Source: Latilactobacillus fragifolii (GTDB lineage Bacteria > Bacillota > Bacilli > Lactobacillales > Lactobacillaceae). Taken from it: a stretch of DNA of 64,000 nucleotides. A program made the position numbers and the translations under genes. Under the pieces are notes generated by a model that was given only the letters and a program-made list of their open reading frames with translations, ran no database searches and was not told the DNA's origin. Position 1 is the first letter of the stretch. The number at the start of each line of letters is the position of its first letter. The DNA lies in NCBI RefSeq assembly GCF_905332535.1, contig NZ_CAJOCF010000004.1, forward strand, positions 62,001 to 126,000. Direction: 5' to 3'. This document shows, one piece after another, positions 42,595 through 52,933 of the stretch.

Positions 42595-44499
42595 CTAGCC
42601 TAAAACTAAATAATCTTCGACATTTTGGAAGTAGACTTTATACCAGGTTAAAAAGGTAAAAATTGTCCAAATCTTCCGGCGACCGTTAATCCGTTGCTCT
42701 TTATTAGCGTCTAACAAAGCCAATAATTTATCTTGATCAAAGAATTCGGCAACAAAATCTTCGCTAAAAAGGGCTTTGACCTTTTCGTAATACTTGTCGT
42801 CTTCTAACCATTGTTTAATTGGTACTGGGAAACCTAACTTAGGTCGGTTAGCCCAAGCAGCTGGCAAGTGCTTAGCAGCCGCTTGCCGATAAGCATACTT
42901 CGTATCATGACTGTTGATTAAGTATTCGGTTGGGACTTGTCCAGCGACTTTAGCCACTTTAGGATCTAAAAATGGCACGCGTAATTCTAAGCTATGCGCC
43001 ATCGAAATCTTATCAGCCTTTTGCAAAATATCGTTTAACATGAAGTGATGTAAGTCAATGTATTGCATTTGTGAGACTGGGTTAGCGTCCGCAACGTTAT
43101 CAAAGTCTGCTTGATAATTAGCTTGGATCGTCTCATCATTTTGATAAGCGGGTTTTAAGAAGGTGTTCGCTTCGTCCGCACCAAAAACACTGGGGTTTTC
43201 GATATCAAAAATCACAGATTGACCCGTATAGAATTCACGCGGATTAGCCAAGTTCGTGTATAAATGGACGCGGCCTGGGAAAGCTGGCATCTTCTTAACC
43301 GCTTTGGCTAAACTTGCACGAGCACCCTTAGGCAGTTTCTTCAAGCCAGAGGTGAAGGCTTTGATTGTTGAATTATGTGAATGCATGCCATAGTTGACAT
43401 AACCAGCGAATAATTCGTCAGCCCCTTCACCAGATAAAGCCACCGTTACTTTTTCACGGGCAAACCGTGATAGGAACCATAATGGCACACACGATGGATT
43501 CCCGTCTGGTTCGTCCAAGTAATATTGAATCTTGTCGAACTCAGCAAACGCATCATCAGCATTCACTTTGGTTTCATTGAAGTTTAAGCCCAATTCATCA
43601 GCAAGCGCGCGCGCTGCTGTTACTTCATTATAGGTTTGATCATCAAACCCAACACTGAAGACTTCTTGGGGTTGCAAAATACTTGTGACGTAACTGCTGT
43701 CGACCCCTTCAGATAAAAAGGCGCCGACAGGAACATCAGCTACGTTATACGCTTTAACCGATTCTTCGACTGCTGCGTCAATTTTAGCCACTTCTTCTTC
43801 AAAAGATAAGTTTGAAGGGGCAAATGACATATCCCAATATTTTTCGATATTCAGTTGACCATCTTCATAAGTGAAGTAATGGCCTGCTGGAAATCTGAAT
43901 ACCCCTTTGAAGAACGTTTCTTGTAAATCATTGTATTGGTTCATCATGAATGATTTCAAGGCCGCCTTATTTAGTTCTGGTTTAAATTCTGGATGGCGCA
44001 TGAAAGTTTTAATTTCACTACTAAACATGAAAGTCCCATCTGCTAACGTCGTGTAATAAAGGGGCTTGATACCGAAGAAATCACGGGCCCCAAATAATTG
44101 CTTAGTTTGTAAGTCATAGATAACAAAGACAAACATCCCGCGCAATTTCGTAACAACGTCTTTCCCCCATTCTTCATAAGCATGCAAAATGGTTTCAGTA
44201 TCTGAATCAGTTTTGAAGTCGTGTCCTTTGGCGATCAATTCAGTCCGCATTTCACGATAATTATAAATTTCACCATTGAAAAAGACTAGCTTAGTATGGT
44301 CTTCATTATAAATGGGTTGATCACCCTTTGCTAGATCAATGATTGATAAACGACGAAAGCCTAATGCCACTTTATCGTCGATAAAATCACCAGCACCACT
44401 TGGTCCACGGTGTTTAATGACGTCCATTTGTTGGTTCAATACTTCTTTTTTCTTTGGTAAATCAAATAATCCACCAGCAAATCCGACAATCCCACACAT
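42595..44499 (-). CDS. asnB: Asparagine synthase, glutamine-hydrolysing
   Basis: Protein of 634 aa. The nucleophile Cys2 starts a class II glutaminase domain (MCGIVGFAGG; HRGPSGAG; FNGEIYN), about residues 1-210. The synthetase domain carries the PP-loop SEGVDSS (about 263-269; usual form SGGVDS) and LSGEGADELFAGY. It makes asparagine from aspartate, glutamine and ATP; some Firmicute AsnB paralogues instead amidate peptidoglycan (meso-DAP), so wall modification cannot be excluded. ATG 44499 after GAGGGG. Confidence 0.93.
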   Translation of the reverse strand: MCGIVGFAGGLFDLPKKKEVLNQQMDVIKHRGPSGAGDFIDDKVALGFRRLSIIDLAKGDQPIYNEDHTKLVFFNGEIYNYREMRTELIAKGHDFKTDSDTETILHAYEEWGKDVVTKLRGMFVFVIYDLQTKQLFGARDFFGIKPLYYTTLADGTFMFSSEIKTFMRHPEFKPELNKAALKSFMMNQYNDLQETFFKGVFRFPAGHYFTYEDGQLNIEKYWDMSFAPSNLSFEEEVAKIDAAVEESVKAYNVADVPVGAFLSEGVDSSYVTSILQPQEVFSVGFDDQTYNEVTAARALADELGLNFNETKVNADDAFAEFDKIQYYLDEPDGNPSCVPLWFLSRFAREKVTVALSGEGADELFAGYVNYGMHSHNSTIKAFTSGLKKLPKGARASLAKAVKKMPAFPGRVHLYTNLANPREFYTGQSVIFDIENPSVFGADEANTFLKPAYQNDETIQANYQADFDNVADANPVSQMQYIDLHHFMLNDILQKADKISMAHSLELRVPFLDPKVAKVAGQVPTEYLINSHDTKYAYRQAAAKHLPAAWANRPKLGFPVPIKQWLEDDKYYEKVKALFSEDFVAEFFDQDKLLALLDANKEQRINGRRKIWTIFTFLTWYKVYFQNVEDYLVLG

Positions 44500-44644
44500 A
44501 TGTTTAACCCCTCTTTTGTGTTTTACTGCTTAATTAACTGCAAAACGAAATAACAATTAAAGGGTTTGACGTTAACCAATTAATTGCTATCTATTATCAT
44601 ACTATTTTAATTTTAATAATCCTATAACAAAATCGTAAGATGGC

Positions 44645-45274
44645 TTAATTTAATAAAGCTGCGACTGCATCTGCTGTTACTTCACGACCAACTTCCCAGT
44701 CATCTGGTAAGACCATAATACCTTTAGCGGGAGCACCGGCAACGCCGATTTCGCGAGCAGCACAAATCATGCCGTCACTTTGAACACCACGCAATTGACC
44801 AGGCCAGATAATTTTACCTTCTGGCATAACGGCCCCCACTTTAGCCACAATCACTTTTTGACCTTGTGCGATATTGGCAGCCCCGCAGACGATTTGAACG
44901 GTTTGATCAGGTGCAATTTGGGTTTGAGTAACGTGGAGGTGATCTGAATCAGGATGTGCATCACATTCTTGGACATAACCAACGACAAAGTGGGGGGCTT
45001 CATCAGCTACTAAATCACCGGGAAACCCTGCTGCCACAAGGGCTTCATTTAAAACAGCAACTTGTTGTTCAGTTAGTGCTTGAACCCCGTTGAATTGTAA
45101 ATCTGGCAATAACGCCTGCACCGCCAAGAAATTATAGCCGATGGTTTGATCTGCCTGATCGCTAATCCGTACGATTGATTGTTTTTCAGTTATTACTTGC
45201 TTTTCAACATCTGGTTGGGTCATTACCACTAAGATGTCGGGAAAAGCCGCTTGGTTCATACTTGCAATTAACAT
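44645..45274 (-). CDS. ytpR: YtpR-type tRNA-binding domain protein
   Basis: Protein of 209 aa with an N-terminal DUF4479-type part and a C-terminal EMAP/tRNA-binding domain (about 100-205: VGYVQECDAHPDSDHLHVTQ, VCGAANIAQGQKVIVAKVGA, SDGMICAARE). Similar to the free-standing homologue of the PheRS beta N-terminal domain. Preceded 18 bp by the thioredoxin-like gene, as in Bacillus ytpP-ytpQ-ytpR. Exact role unknown. Confidence 0.88.
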   Translation of the reverse strand: MLIASMNQAAFPDILVVMTQPDVEKQVITEKQSIVRISDQADQTIGYNFLAVQALLPDLQFNGVQALTEQQVAVLNEALVAAGFPGDLVADEAPHFVVGYVQECDAHPDSDHLHVTQTQIAPDQTVQIVCGAANIAQGQKVIVAKVGAVMPEGKIIWPGQLRGVQSDGMICAAREIGVAGAPAKGIMVLPDDWEVGREVTADAVAALLN

Positions 45275-45292
45275 TTAATGACTCCTTCAAGG

Positions 45293-45613
45293 TTAGTTCA
45301 ATGAGTGAATAAATTCAGTAATTTCGCGTTTTGTTTTCCGATCTTTATTGACAAAACGCCCGATTTCTTTACCGTTATCAATTACAACAAAGCTAGGAAT
45401 TCCAAAAATTTCCCATTCTTCACAAATATCGATAAATTGATCCCGATCGATTTCAATAAAGTCGTATTCCGGGAATTCAGCTTCAATCTCTGGCATAGCT
45501 GGTTTAATAAACCGGCAATCACTACACCAAGTTGCTGTAAAAAATAAAATATGTTTCCCTTCAGTAATCAGATGAGTCAGATTCGTATCTGTCATCGCTG
45601 CTAATTCTTTCAT
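45293..45613 (-). CDS. ytpP: Thioredoxin-like protein (YtpP type)
   Basis: Protein of 106 aa from the ATG at 45613 (MKELAAMTD), 7 nt after AAGGGGT. Thioredoxin fold with active site WCSDC (about residues 31-35), cis-Pro in GIPSF. Cytoplasmic disulphide exchange. Forms a pair with ytpR. Confidence 0.88.
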   Translation of the reverse strand: MKELAAMTDTNLTHLITEGKHILFFTATWCSDCRFIKPAMPEIEAEFPEYDFIEIDRDQFIDICEEWEIFGIPSFVVIDNGKEIGRFVNKDRKTKREITEFIHSLN

Positions 45614-45735
45614 TATGCACCCCTTCAATTTTACTACTCGTTTTAATATAAGCGGTTTGTCCGTAAATGTCCACTCCTTAGGACCAAAAATTATGCTATA
45701 CTATTTAAAGACAAAAACGACTGAGGAGTTTTTCT

Positions 45736-46068
45736 TTGAAAAAAAATGGGCAAACGTTTAGATTTAAATATTTATTAACCGGCATCGGTTTAGCGTTGGC
45801 AGCGGCTGCCAGTGCGAAACAATATCGGGCGCAACAAAGAATGATTAAATTGAACCAAATTCTAGAAGATGTTAAAGCCGGCTTGAAGCATGAAGGTCAG
45901 ATTGTGGGTTCGTGGATTGAAGAAAGCCCCCACTTATTCTCACAAAATAAACGGACCTTCCCAGTCTATCAAGGGGGTATCATCTGCAAACGCGAAGATG
46001 GCACAAACCAATTTCGATTTAAGGTAGACGCAAGAACCGGGGTAGTAATTGAATTCTCACAAATTTAG
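45736..46068 (+). CDS. Small membrane-anchored protein of unknown function
   Basis: Protein of 110 aa starting at TTG (45736), 7 nt after GAGGAG. An N-terminal hydrophobic segment (about 12-27) acts as signal or anchor; the rest is basic with a beta-rich end (FRFKVDARTGVVIEFSQI) reminiscent of PepSY-like folds. An extended -10 (TGC TATACT) lies 40 bp upstream. Confidence 0.65.
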   Translation: MKKNGQTFRFKYLLTGIGLALAAAASAKQYRAQQRMIKLNQILEDVKAGLKHEGQIVGSWIEESPHLFSQNKRTFPVYQGGIICKREDGTNQFRFKVDARTGVVIEFSQI

Positions 46069-46175
46069 AGTGCTTTTAAAGCTAGTCAGCACCCAAGCGA
46101 TAGCCTAGTCTAGTGAATAACTAATACAATTGGTTGTTTGCGAACGTAGCTATGCACAAGGGGCTAGCTTTGAAA

Positions 46176-46258
46176 GTACGTTTCAACTCAAAAAGGTACG
46201 ATATCCAGATTTTGTTTAGGATAGCGTACCTTTTTAATTATAATATTGGTTGAAACGT
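46176..46258. terminator. Bidirectional terminator inside a larger inverted repeat
   Basis: Core stem AAAAAGGTACG/CGTACCTTTTT, nested inside GTACGTTTCAAC and GTTGAAACGTGC arms. It lies in the 200-bp gap between convergent genes, which otherwise holds nothing recognised. Confidence 0.75.
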
Positions 46259-46268
46259 GCTCCGCACG

Positions 46269-46910
46269 CTACTTGTAGTGGGCCTCTAATCGATAAATCA
46301 CTTGTCCGCGCTTGCTGAATTTTTCTTCGTATTCCGTTAAAATATTGTCTTTTGCAAGTTCACTGTTGTGCAAGTCGAGTGAAATATCATCAAAAACCAT
46401 CCCGTATGCATTCAAACTCATTAATGAATATTCGAATAAACCTTGGTTATCGGTCTTGAAGCGTAAGTACCCCGTTGGTTGCATAATCTGTTGATATTCC
46501 GCTAAGAACGACTTGTACGTTAAACGGCGTTTTTCATGGCGCTTCTTGGGCCATGGATCAGAGAAGTTTAAGTAAACACCGGCAACTTCGTTTTCAGCAA
46601 AGAAAGTCGTCAAGGCTGCCCCGTTACCCAATAATAACTGCAGATTGGGTAACTTCAATTCAACTTGTTTTTGTAAGATGACAGCAATCGCTGATTCTTG
46701 GATTTCAACCGCAATAAAGTTCCGGTCTGGGTATTTTTGAGCCATTTGGGTGATGAATTGGCCCTTTCCTGAACCCACCTCAATATAGAGAGGTTGTTCT
46801 TTGGCAAACCGCGCCTGCCAGTTGCCGGCAATGTTTTCCGGATTTACTAAAATCATGCTTGGATGAGCAGCAATTAACCCCGCTGCCCAAGGTTTATTTC
46901 TTAAACGCAT
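46269..46910 (-). CDS. trmB: tRNA (guanine-N7)-methyltransferase
   Basis: Protein of 213 aa from the ATG at 46910 (MRLRNKPWA), with GAGGAG 6 nt upstream. SAM-binding loop [10 protein letters not shown] (about residues 45-54), [16 protein letters not shown], the family signature. It makes m7G46 in tRNAs. It follows ytmP, as in many Firmicutes. Confidence 0.95.
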   Translation of the reverse strand: MRLRNKPWAAGLIAAHPSMILVNPENIAGNWQARFAKEQPLYIEVGSGKGQFITQMAQKYPDRNFIAVEIQESAIAVILQKQVELKLPNLQLLLGNGAALTTFFAENEVAGVYLNFSDPWPKKRHEKRRLTYKSFLAEYQQIMQPTGYLRFKTDNQGLFEYSLMSLNAYGMVFDDISLDLHNSELAKDNILTEYEEKFSKRGQVIYRLEAHYK

Positions 46911-46929
46911 TATGTTCTCCTCATTGATG

Positions 46930-46967
46930 CCAATCAAAAAGGTTGGACACTTGCCCAACCTTTGGCA
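46930..46967 (-). terminator. Hairpin between ytmP and trmB
   Basis: AAGGTTGGGC/CCAACCTT stem followed by TTTTTG on the minus strand directly after the ytmP stop; a weak or attenuating terminator. Confidence 0.65.
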
Positions 46968-46968
46968 T

Positions 46969-47763
46969 TTAATCTTTATTAATTATTTCAGAAATTACTT
47001 CTTCTAAGCGCAATATGTCACGGTTCATTTCAGTAAAACGACCACGTTGATAATGGTGCTTAATGCTTTGGAGTAGGTTTAAACTGCCATACCAATTGAC
47101 ACGCATCATTAATTCAGGCGTCACTTCTAGGCCGTAGTTTTCAAGCCACTCGTACCATTCTTGACGTGGAACATATTGAAATAAAATCATTCCGAAATCG
47201 ACGGCGGGATCAGCTAACATTGCCGAATCCCAGTCCACTAAGTAGAGTCGATTAATATCTGATAACAACCAATTTTTATGGCTTAAATCGCCGTGGCACA
47301 CTTCTGCAGAAGGTGCCTGTAATTGACGCAAAGTTTGCTTCAAATAATCAGCTGTTTGTTCTAAAAATGGATGTTGCCGTAAATCTTGCGGTAAGTCGTA
47401 AAAATAGGCTTGCAACATTTCGTTTGCTGACCAGACCCGCCCACCAACTTTTTGTAACATCCGTTTCAATAGTTGGGATTGATGTACCCGTGCTAATAAC
47501 TTAGCAACTTGCGGGCTATTCATCTCGTCACGTTTCAAGGTTCGGCCGTTAAGCCACTCTTGTGCCGTTAAGACATCCCCACTTGAAATCCGTTTCGTCC
47601 AGATTAAGCGGGGCGTTATCCCTTCTGCCGAGAGCGCCGCTAAAAATGGTGATGTATTCCGCTTTAGAAAAATCTTTTCTGACGCACGAACGCCTAAAAA
47701 AGCGGCCCCTGTATCCCCACCGGCCGGACGAACTTGCCAGCCAGTATCTAGGTCAAAATTCAT
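46969..47763 (-). CDS. ytmP: Aminoglycoside phosphotransferase-fold kinase (YtmP type)
   Basis: Protein of 264 aa of the APH/choline-kinase fold: catalytic loop [12 protein letters not shown] (Asp and Asn in place, about residues 157-168) and metal motif VDWDSA. In Bacillus it lies beside the trmB homologue, as here. Substrate unknown; not an evident antibiotic-resistance enzyme. Confidence 0.88.
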   Translation of the reverse strand: MNFDLDTGWQVRPAGGDTGAAFLGVRASEKIFLKRNTSPFLAALSAEGITPRLIWTKRISSGDVLTAQEWLNGRTLKRDEMNSPQVAKLLARVHQSQLLKRMLQKVGGRVWSANEMLQAYFYDLPQDLRQHPFLEQTADYLKQTLRQLQAPSAEVCHGDLSHKNWLLSDINRLYLVDWDSAMLADPAVDFGMILFQYVPRQEWYEWLENYGLEVTPELMMRVNWYGSLNLLQSIKHHYQRGRFTEMNRDILRLEEVISEIINKD

Positions 47764-47897
47764 CAGCCTCGACTCCTCTTCAATAAACTAAAGCACCAAG
47801 CGCCAGTGCTCATGTTGCTTCAACTGTCTAATAACTAAGGGTATCATATAATAATTAGCCAGTAGTCGTCAAGTAGAAAGCGTGGGGCTAGCAAGGG

Positions 47898-49103
47898 CTA
47901 TTCCCTTAAACGTTTAGGTAAATAAAATTGAACAAAACCCACCACGAGCACAAACAATGCTAAAATACTCAAACCAACTTGAACTGTCACGCCTAGTGTC
48001 ACCAACAAAATGACGCTAAAGAGTAATGCTTGAAGCAATAATAAGATCCGCATTAATTGGCTGAATGCGTGAATCCGCTTAGTCGTTCGTATTGGATAAA
48101 GATGGGTAAAAATAATTTGATCATATTGATTATAAAACGGCAATAATTGGAACCCGACTAGATAAATCAGTAAAAGTCCAAGTGCCAAACTCAGCCACCA
48201 TAAGTGACTGAAACAAAGAATAACCCCCCCTAAAATGACTAAGCGGAGGTACAGCCCGCTGAATTCTGTACCACGCAAGAATCCCCGTACATACAAATAG
48301 AGATAAGGATTGGCTGGTTTAGCTACAATTAGCTTTAATAAGCCATCTAAGTAACGGCGCCGTTTAACCTGACTACTGAGGCCAGGGACATCGGTAAAGA
48401 GGTTATAGAGACGGTAAATCCGCCCCATTCGCGAATCTTCTGCACTAACTGCTGCTAGCCAGTCAAACAGCTGTGACTTTTGCGCACGCGCCAGTTGTTG
48501 GCGTTGATAATAGGCCAGTCCAAACGCGCCAATTACCCCAGCTAAATTTAGCCATGGATATAACTGACTGGCAATTATCACCCAATCAAGGATTAGCCAA
48601 AGCCATTGAGTTGACTGTGTTTCATCCGCTTGATACCACTGACGCAACTGCGTCGAAAAACGGCGGTCTTTGATGATTACCAAGGTTAACCAGACACTGG
48701 CTATGTGCCATGCCGGTACCGTCTTAGTGATTAATAAAAGTGGCGCCACTAGCAAGGTTCCAAAAGCCATGACAATTAGTGGCAACCAACTACTGTATAA
48801 ACGTGCCGCTTGCAAATACGTCACAAGACGACTTTCTTTGGGCAATAAGAAGACACTATCCGCATCTTTTAAGAGAGTTGCTAAGCGGCCAAAACTAACT
48901 ACCGCAAGTAATACAAAACTCAATATCGGTTTCAGCCACCAAGCTTGTGGATCCATCTCTTTGACAGCGTTAGCGTATGTGTAGCCCAACGCCCCTAATA
49001 AAAAGATAAGTGCAATGACGAAATGATCATTGAAAACGAGGCGTAAATACTTCAATTGTTCTTGAATGTGTTTTTGCACGCGCTTGTGCCATAATGCTTG
49101 CAT
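47898..49103 (-). CDS. ecsB: ABC transporter permease EcsB
   Basis: Protein of 401 aa with an N-terminal soluble helix and about eight membrane segments. It matches the size and topology of EcsB and lies 2 bp after ecsA. The Ecs transporter affects secretion and intramembrane proteolysis in Bacillus. Confidence 0.9.
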   Translation of the reverse strand: MQALWHKRVQKHIQEQLKYLRLVFNDHFVIALIFLLGALGYTYANAVKEMDPQAWWLKPILSFVLLAVVSFGRLATLLKDADSVFLLPKESRLVTYLQAARLYSSWLPLIVMAFGTLLVAPLLLITKTVPAWHIASVWLTLVIIKDRRFSTQLRQWYQADETQSTQWLWLILDWVIIASQLYPWLNLAGVIGAFGLAYYQRQQLARAQKSQLFDWLAAVSAEDSRMGRIYRLYNLFTDVPGLSSQVKRRRYLDGLLKLIVAKPANPYLYLYVRGFLRGTEFSGLYLRLVILGGVILCFSHLWWLSLALGLLLIYLVGFQLLPFYNQYDQIIFTHLYPIRTTKRIHAFSQLMRILLLLQALLFSVILLVTLGVTVQVGLSILALFVLVVGFVQFYLPKRLRE

Positions 49104-49105
49104 GG

Positions 49106-49834
49106 TTAACCTTCTTTCGTCATCTGTAGATAAATATCGTCGAGATCGGCGTCAGCCATGTTAAATTCCACCTTTAATTCTTCAAGTGTTCCCGTCGTTC
49201 GAACGCGGCCTTGATTCAAAAGTACGAATGAATCAGCATATTGTTGGGCCGTTGCGAGAATATGGGTTGACATTAGGATTGCGGCGCCTTGGGCCTTTTT
49301 TTCAGCAATGATTTCTAATAAATCATGAATTGCCAATGGGTCCAATCCGGTAAACGGTTCGTCAATAATGAATAAGTCGGCATTTGTCATAAACGCGTTG
49401 ACAATCATCACTTTTTGCCGCATTCCTTTTGAAAAGTGTACTGGGAACCAGTCTAATTTATTGTCTAATCGGAAACGTTTTAACAACGCATTGGCTTTAG
49501 CCCAAGTCTCTTCGACGTTTAAATCGTAAGCCATCATGGTTAACTCTAAATGTTCCTTTAAAGTCAATTCAGGGTATAAGACAGGCGTTTCTGGCACATA
49601 AGCCACTTTTTGGCGATATTGGTCGGGATGCGACTGTAAGGTCACTCCATCTAAAGTAATTGTGCCTTTTTGTGGGGTCAATAATCCAATGATGTGTTTG
49701 ATGGTTGTTGATTTGCCGGCCCCATTTAAACCGATTAAACCAACCACTTGCTTGTTTGGTACACTAAAACTGACCTCTTTTAAAACAGGAACGTGTGCAT
49801 AGCCCCCCGTTAATTGGTTAATTTCTAAACTCAT
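49106..49834 (-). CDS. ecsA: ABC transporter ATPase EcsA
   Basis: Protein of 242 aa from the ATG at 49834 (MSLEINQLTG), 9 nt after GAGG. Walker A GLNGAGKST, signature HFSKGMRQK, Walker B LFIIDEPFTGLD and switch STH are present. It powers EcsB. Confidence 0.93.
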   Translation of the reverse strand: MSLEINQLTGGYAHVPVLKEVSFSVPNKQVVGLIGLNGAGKSTTIKHIIGLLTPQKGTITLDGVTLQSHPDQYRQKVAYVPETPVLYPELTLKEHLELTMMAYDLNVEETWAKANALLKRFRLDNKLDWFPVHFSKGMRQKVMIVNAFMTNADLFIIDEPFTGLDPLAIHDLLEIIAEKKAQGAAILMSTHILATAQQYADSFVLLNQGRVRTTGTLEELKVEFNMADADLDDIYLQMTKEG

Positions 49835-50042
49835 AATCAATAGCCTCGTTTTTTGGTTTTTAAAATTGCTTTTTGGTGTAACCTTTTTTTATATCATATC
49901 TTAACACGAAGTAAACTGCGAGTGTATCCCACTTAATATTTTTCCGTTCGCTTACAAAGCTGATAGCAGTAGCGAAAAGCCCTTGTTTATGATAGCATTA
50001 AGCTGTATTGAGACTTCAATTAAGAGAAAGTAGGCATAATTA

Positions 50043-50471
50043 ATGGATGATTGTATCTTTTGCAAAATCGTTCGAAACGAAATTCCAAACACAGTGGTCT
50101 ATGAAGACGACGATGTCAAGGCCTTCTTAGATATCACCCAAGTGACTCCTGGTCATACCTTATTGGTCCCCAAAAAACATGTAGCTGACATCTTTGAATA
50201 CGATGTTGATTTAGCTACAGCCGTTTTCAGCCGTATTCCGAAAATTGCCAAGGCAATCAAAGCAAGCAATCCAGCCATCCAAGGCATGAACATCTGTAAT
50301 AACAACGGTGCGGTGGCTTATCAATCTGTTTTTCATTCACATATTCATCTTATTCCGCGTTACACAGCAGATGATTCATTTACGATGCAATTTGGTGATA
50401 ATAGCGCTGATTACACTGTTGATCAACTACAAGCTATCGCAGACGATATTCACGCACAATTGGAGGACTAA
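50043..50471 (+). CDS. hit: HIT family nucleotide-binding protein
   Basis: Protein of 142 aa with zinc-like DCIFCKI at the start and the histidine triad HSHIHLIPR (about residues 97-105). Hydrolyses or binds nucleotides such as AMP derivatives. Divergent from ecsAB, an arrangement shared with Bacillus. Confidence 0.94.
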   Translation: MDDCIFCKIVRNEIPNTVVYEDDDVKAFLDITQVTPGHTLLVPKKHVADIFEYDVDLATAVFSRIPKIAKAIKASNPAIQGMNICNNNGAVAYQSVFHSHIHLIPRYTADDSFTMQFGDNSADYTVDQLQAIADDIHAQLED

Positions 50472-50473
50472 TC

Positions 50474-50797
50474 ATGTCATTTTCAAAAGGATTACTAGTT
50501 GGTGGCTTATTGGGGACGGCTTATGCCCTGCTTACCGCTTCAACAACTGGCCCCAAACGACAACAAGCCATGGCCCGTTATTTGAATGAACTCTCAGAAA
50601 GTTCAACTGACGTTCAAGAAAGTGCTGTTCAATTGCAGACGGCTTCACAAAAGCTAGCAAATGAACTCAAAACAACTGCTGTGGCATCCCTTGGCGGTAT
50701 TAGTGATGCATTACAAACATTTTCATTTGAAGCCGCCCCCCGAATTGCTCAAATCGAAGAATCCGTTGATCGTTTGACACAAAACTTAAAAAAATAA
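50474..50797 (+). CDS. YtxH-like membrane protein
   Basis: Protein of 107 aa, 2 bp after hit. One N-terminal hydrophobic segment (GLLVGGLLGTAYALLTA) followed by a helical, coiled-coil-like tail. General stress-type YtxH layout. Role unknown. Confidence 0.75.
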   Translation: MSFSKGLLVGGLLGTAYALLTASTTGPKRQQAMARYLNELSESSTDVQESAVQLQTASQKLANELKTTAVASLGGISDALQTFSFEAAPRIAQIEESVDRLTQNLKK

Positions 50798-50995
50798 AGT
50801 CATCAAAATCAGATTGGATACGAGCGATAAAGTTAAGCATATCAACGATTATTGTATTTTTAGTGCCTAATCTAAATTTGAAAGTTCTGTGAAGTTTTAG
50901 ACGATTCGTTCAATTTAGTTAGTTTATATGTTATATTAATTGGTGAATTCACTACGTGTTTATTCATAAATACTTTGATAAGGATGTGTCATATA

Positions 50996-51898
50996 ATGAA
51001 AAAATGGCTATTAGCCGCTGCCAGTTTATTAATGGTAGTTTCACTAGCAGGCTGTGGTAGCAAGACTATTGCAAGCCTAAAGGGTGGTAAAATCACTCAA
51101 GACGAATACTATAAAGAAATTAAGGAAACATCTGCCGGCAAGCAACAATTGCAACAAATGATTTTGCAAAAAGCGCTTGAAAACCAGTACGACTCAAAAG
51201 CCATCGACAAAAAGGTTAAGAAAACTTATGATGGTTACAAAAAACAATACGGGTCATCATTCAACTCTGTGCTTGCCCAAAGCAGCATGACTCCGACATC
51301 ATTTAAGAACAACATCAAAACACAGCTCTTAACACAAGCTGCCTTAAAAGATAACAAAAAAGTAACTAATGCTGACTTGAAGAAACAATGGAAATCATAC
51401 GAACCAAAAGTACAAGTTCAACATATCTTAGTTGAAAAGAAAGAAACAGCTCAAGAAGTCATTGATGCACTTGCCAAAGACAACTCAACAAAGAACTTCA
51501 ACGAATTAGCTAAGAAATACTCAACAGATACTGGTACCAAGAAAGACGGCGGTAAATTACCAGTCTTCGATAGTACTGATACATCACTTGACTCAACCTT
51601 CAAGACGGCTGCTTTCAAGTTAAAAACAAACGAATATACAACAACTCCTGTTAAGACTTCTTACGGTTACCACGTTATCCGGATGATTAAGAACCCTGGT
51701 AAAGGTAAGATGGCAGATCACAAGAAAGAATTAACAGACATCGTTTACGCTTCATGGCTTAAAGACCAAACAGTGATGAACAAAGTCATCACTAAGGTGC
51801 TTAAGAAAGCTAACGTATCTATCAAGGATAAAGATTTATCAGACATCCTTTCAAGCTACGGTGTTAACAGCAAAGCTTCAAAATCATCATCTAAATAA
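50996..51898 (+). CDS. prsA: Foldase lipoprotein PrsA (parvulin-type PPIase)
   Basis: Protein of 300 aa from the ATG at 50996 ([10 protein letters not shown]), after AAGGATG. Lipobox LAGC with lipidated Cys20. Parvulin domain about residues 135-230 ([33 protein letters not shown]). It folds secreted proteins on the outer face of the membrane. Confidence 0.94.
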   Translation: MKKWLLAAASLLMVVSLAGCGSKTIASLKGGKITQDEYYKEIKETSAGKQQLQQMILQKALENQYDSKAIDKKVKKTYDGYKKQYGSSFNSVLAQSSMTPTSFKNNIKTQLLTQAALKDNKKVTNADLKKQWKSYEPKVQVQHILVEKKETAQEVIDALAKDNSTKNFNELAKKYSTDTGTKKDGGKLPVFDSTDTSLDSTFKTAAFKLKTNEYTTTPVKTSYGYHVIRMIKNPGKGKMADHKKELTDIVYASWLKDQTVMNKVITKVLKKANVSIKDKDLSDILSSYGVNSKASKSSSK

Positions 51899-51906
51899 GT
51901 AAGTAC

Positions 51907-51951
51907 CCAAAAAAGCACCCCGCTGCAATTGTAGCGGGGTGCTTTTTTGGG
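51907..51951. terminator. Bidirectional terminator
   Basis: AAAAAAGCACCCCGCT/AGCGGGGTGCTTTTTT hairpin between convergent prsA and yhaM. Confidence 0.93.
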
Positions 51952-51955
51952 ACCT

Positions 51956-52933
51956 TTATTCGGTTGTTGGTCGATCCAAATTAGGCTCTTCAGCTGGGCG
52001 ATAGAAACGCCGCCCATCCATTGCAAAGAGGCGTTCAGTGAACTGGCCCGCTTCTGCATGCTGCAAGGACTGCGTCATCATCGTGATACTTGCATCTAAT
52101 TCATCAATTTGATGAAGGACTTCGGCTTCAAGGACTTGGGGTCGCACAGGCGAACCATATTCCATTAATCCATGATGCGCCAAGATGACATGCCGCAATA
52201 ACAACATGTCTTCAGCATTCACGTCGATTTTTAGGGTATCACAAGCCCGCACAATTTCTTCATCAACTAGTACAATATGACCGATTAAATTACCACGAAC
52301 TGTATATGCCGTTGAAACTGGGCCAGATAATTCAAGCGTCTTCCCTAAATCATGCAAAATGACACCAGCGTATAGTAATGCCTTATTAATTTGGGGGTAT
52401 TGGGTAGCAATCGTTTTGGCCAAGCGCAACATCGAAAGCGTATGGTACGCTAAACCACCACTAAAGGCATGGTGGTTGGTTTTGGCCGCTGGAAAACTGA
52501 AGAATTCCGCTTGGTGTTTTTGCATTAAATGCCGAACCAAACGTTGCCAACTAGGGTTCGTAATTTCGAATAACGTCGCATTGAATTCATCTTGCATCTC
52601 GGACACTTGAACCGGTGCTTTAGGAATAAACTGGTCAACTGTTTGCGGCTCGTCTTCCGTCGTTAAACGTAGTTTATAAATCTTAATTTGCGGATTATTT
52701 TGATATAGCTCCCGCTTACCTTGTAAATGAATGACCTGCCCCGCTGTAAATTTAGCGACATCTTCATCAGAAGCATCCCAATATTTACCACCGATTTGTC
52801 CCGATTGATCTTGAAACGTAAACGCAATAAACTGTTTACCATTTTTGGCAATTCGCACATCGGCGGTCTTAATCAATACGAATAAATCCAGATTCTCATC
52901 GTTTTGATAATCAAATAATTTCTTTGCTGTCAT
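51956..52933 (-). CDS. yhaM: 3'-5' exoribonuclease YhaM
   Basis: Protein of 325 aa: N-terminal OB domain (about 15-100) and HD domain with HHAFSGGLAYHT and ILHDLGK, as in YhaM/CbfI. It degrades single-stranded RNA and DNA ends. It overlaps yhaN by 23 nt; last gene of the yhaO-yhaN-yhaM operon. Confidence 0.93.
   Translation of the reverse strand: MTAKKLFDYQNDENLDLFVLIKTADVRIAKNGKQFIAFTFQDQSGQIGGKYWDASDEDVAKFTAGQVIHLQGKRELYQNNPQIKIYKLRLTTEDEPQTVDQFIPKAPVQVSEMQDEFNATLFEITNPSWQRLVRHLMQKHQAEFFSFPAAKTNHHAFSGGLAYHTLSMLRLAKTIATQYPQINKALLYAGVILHDLGKTLELSGPVSTAYTVRGNLIGHIVLVDEEIVRACDTLKIDVNAEDMLLLRHVILAHHGLMEYGSPVRPQVLEAEVLHQIDELDASITMMTQSLQHAEAGQFTERLFAMDGRRFYRPAEEPNLDRPTTE

Noticed and set aside
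46969-47763. Aminoglycoside resistance kinase
   Set aside because: The fold matches, but the gene sits beside trmB like Bacillus ytmP and is a housekeeping gene of unknown substrate.
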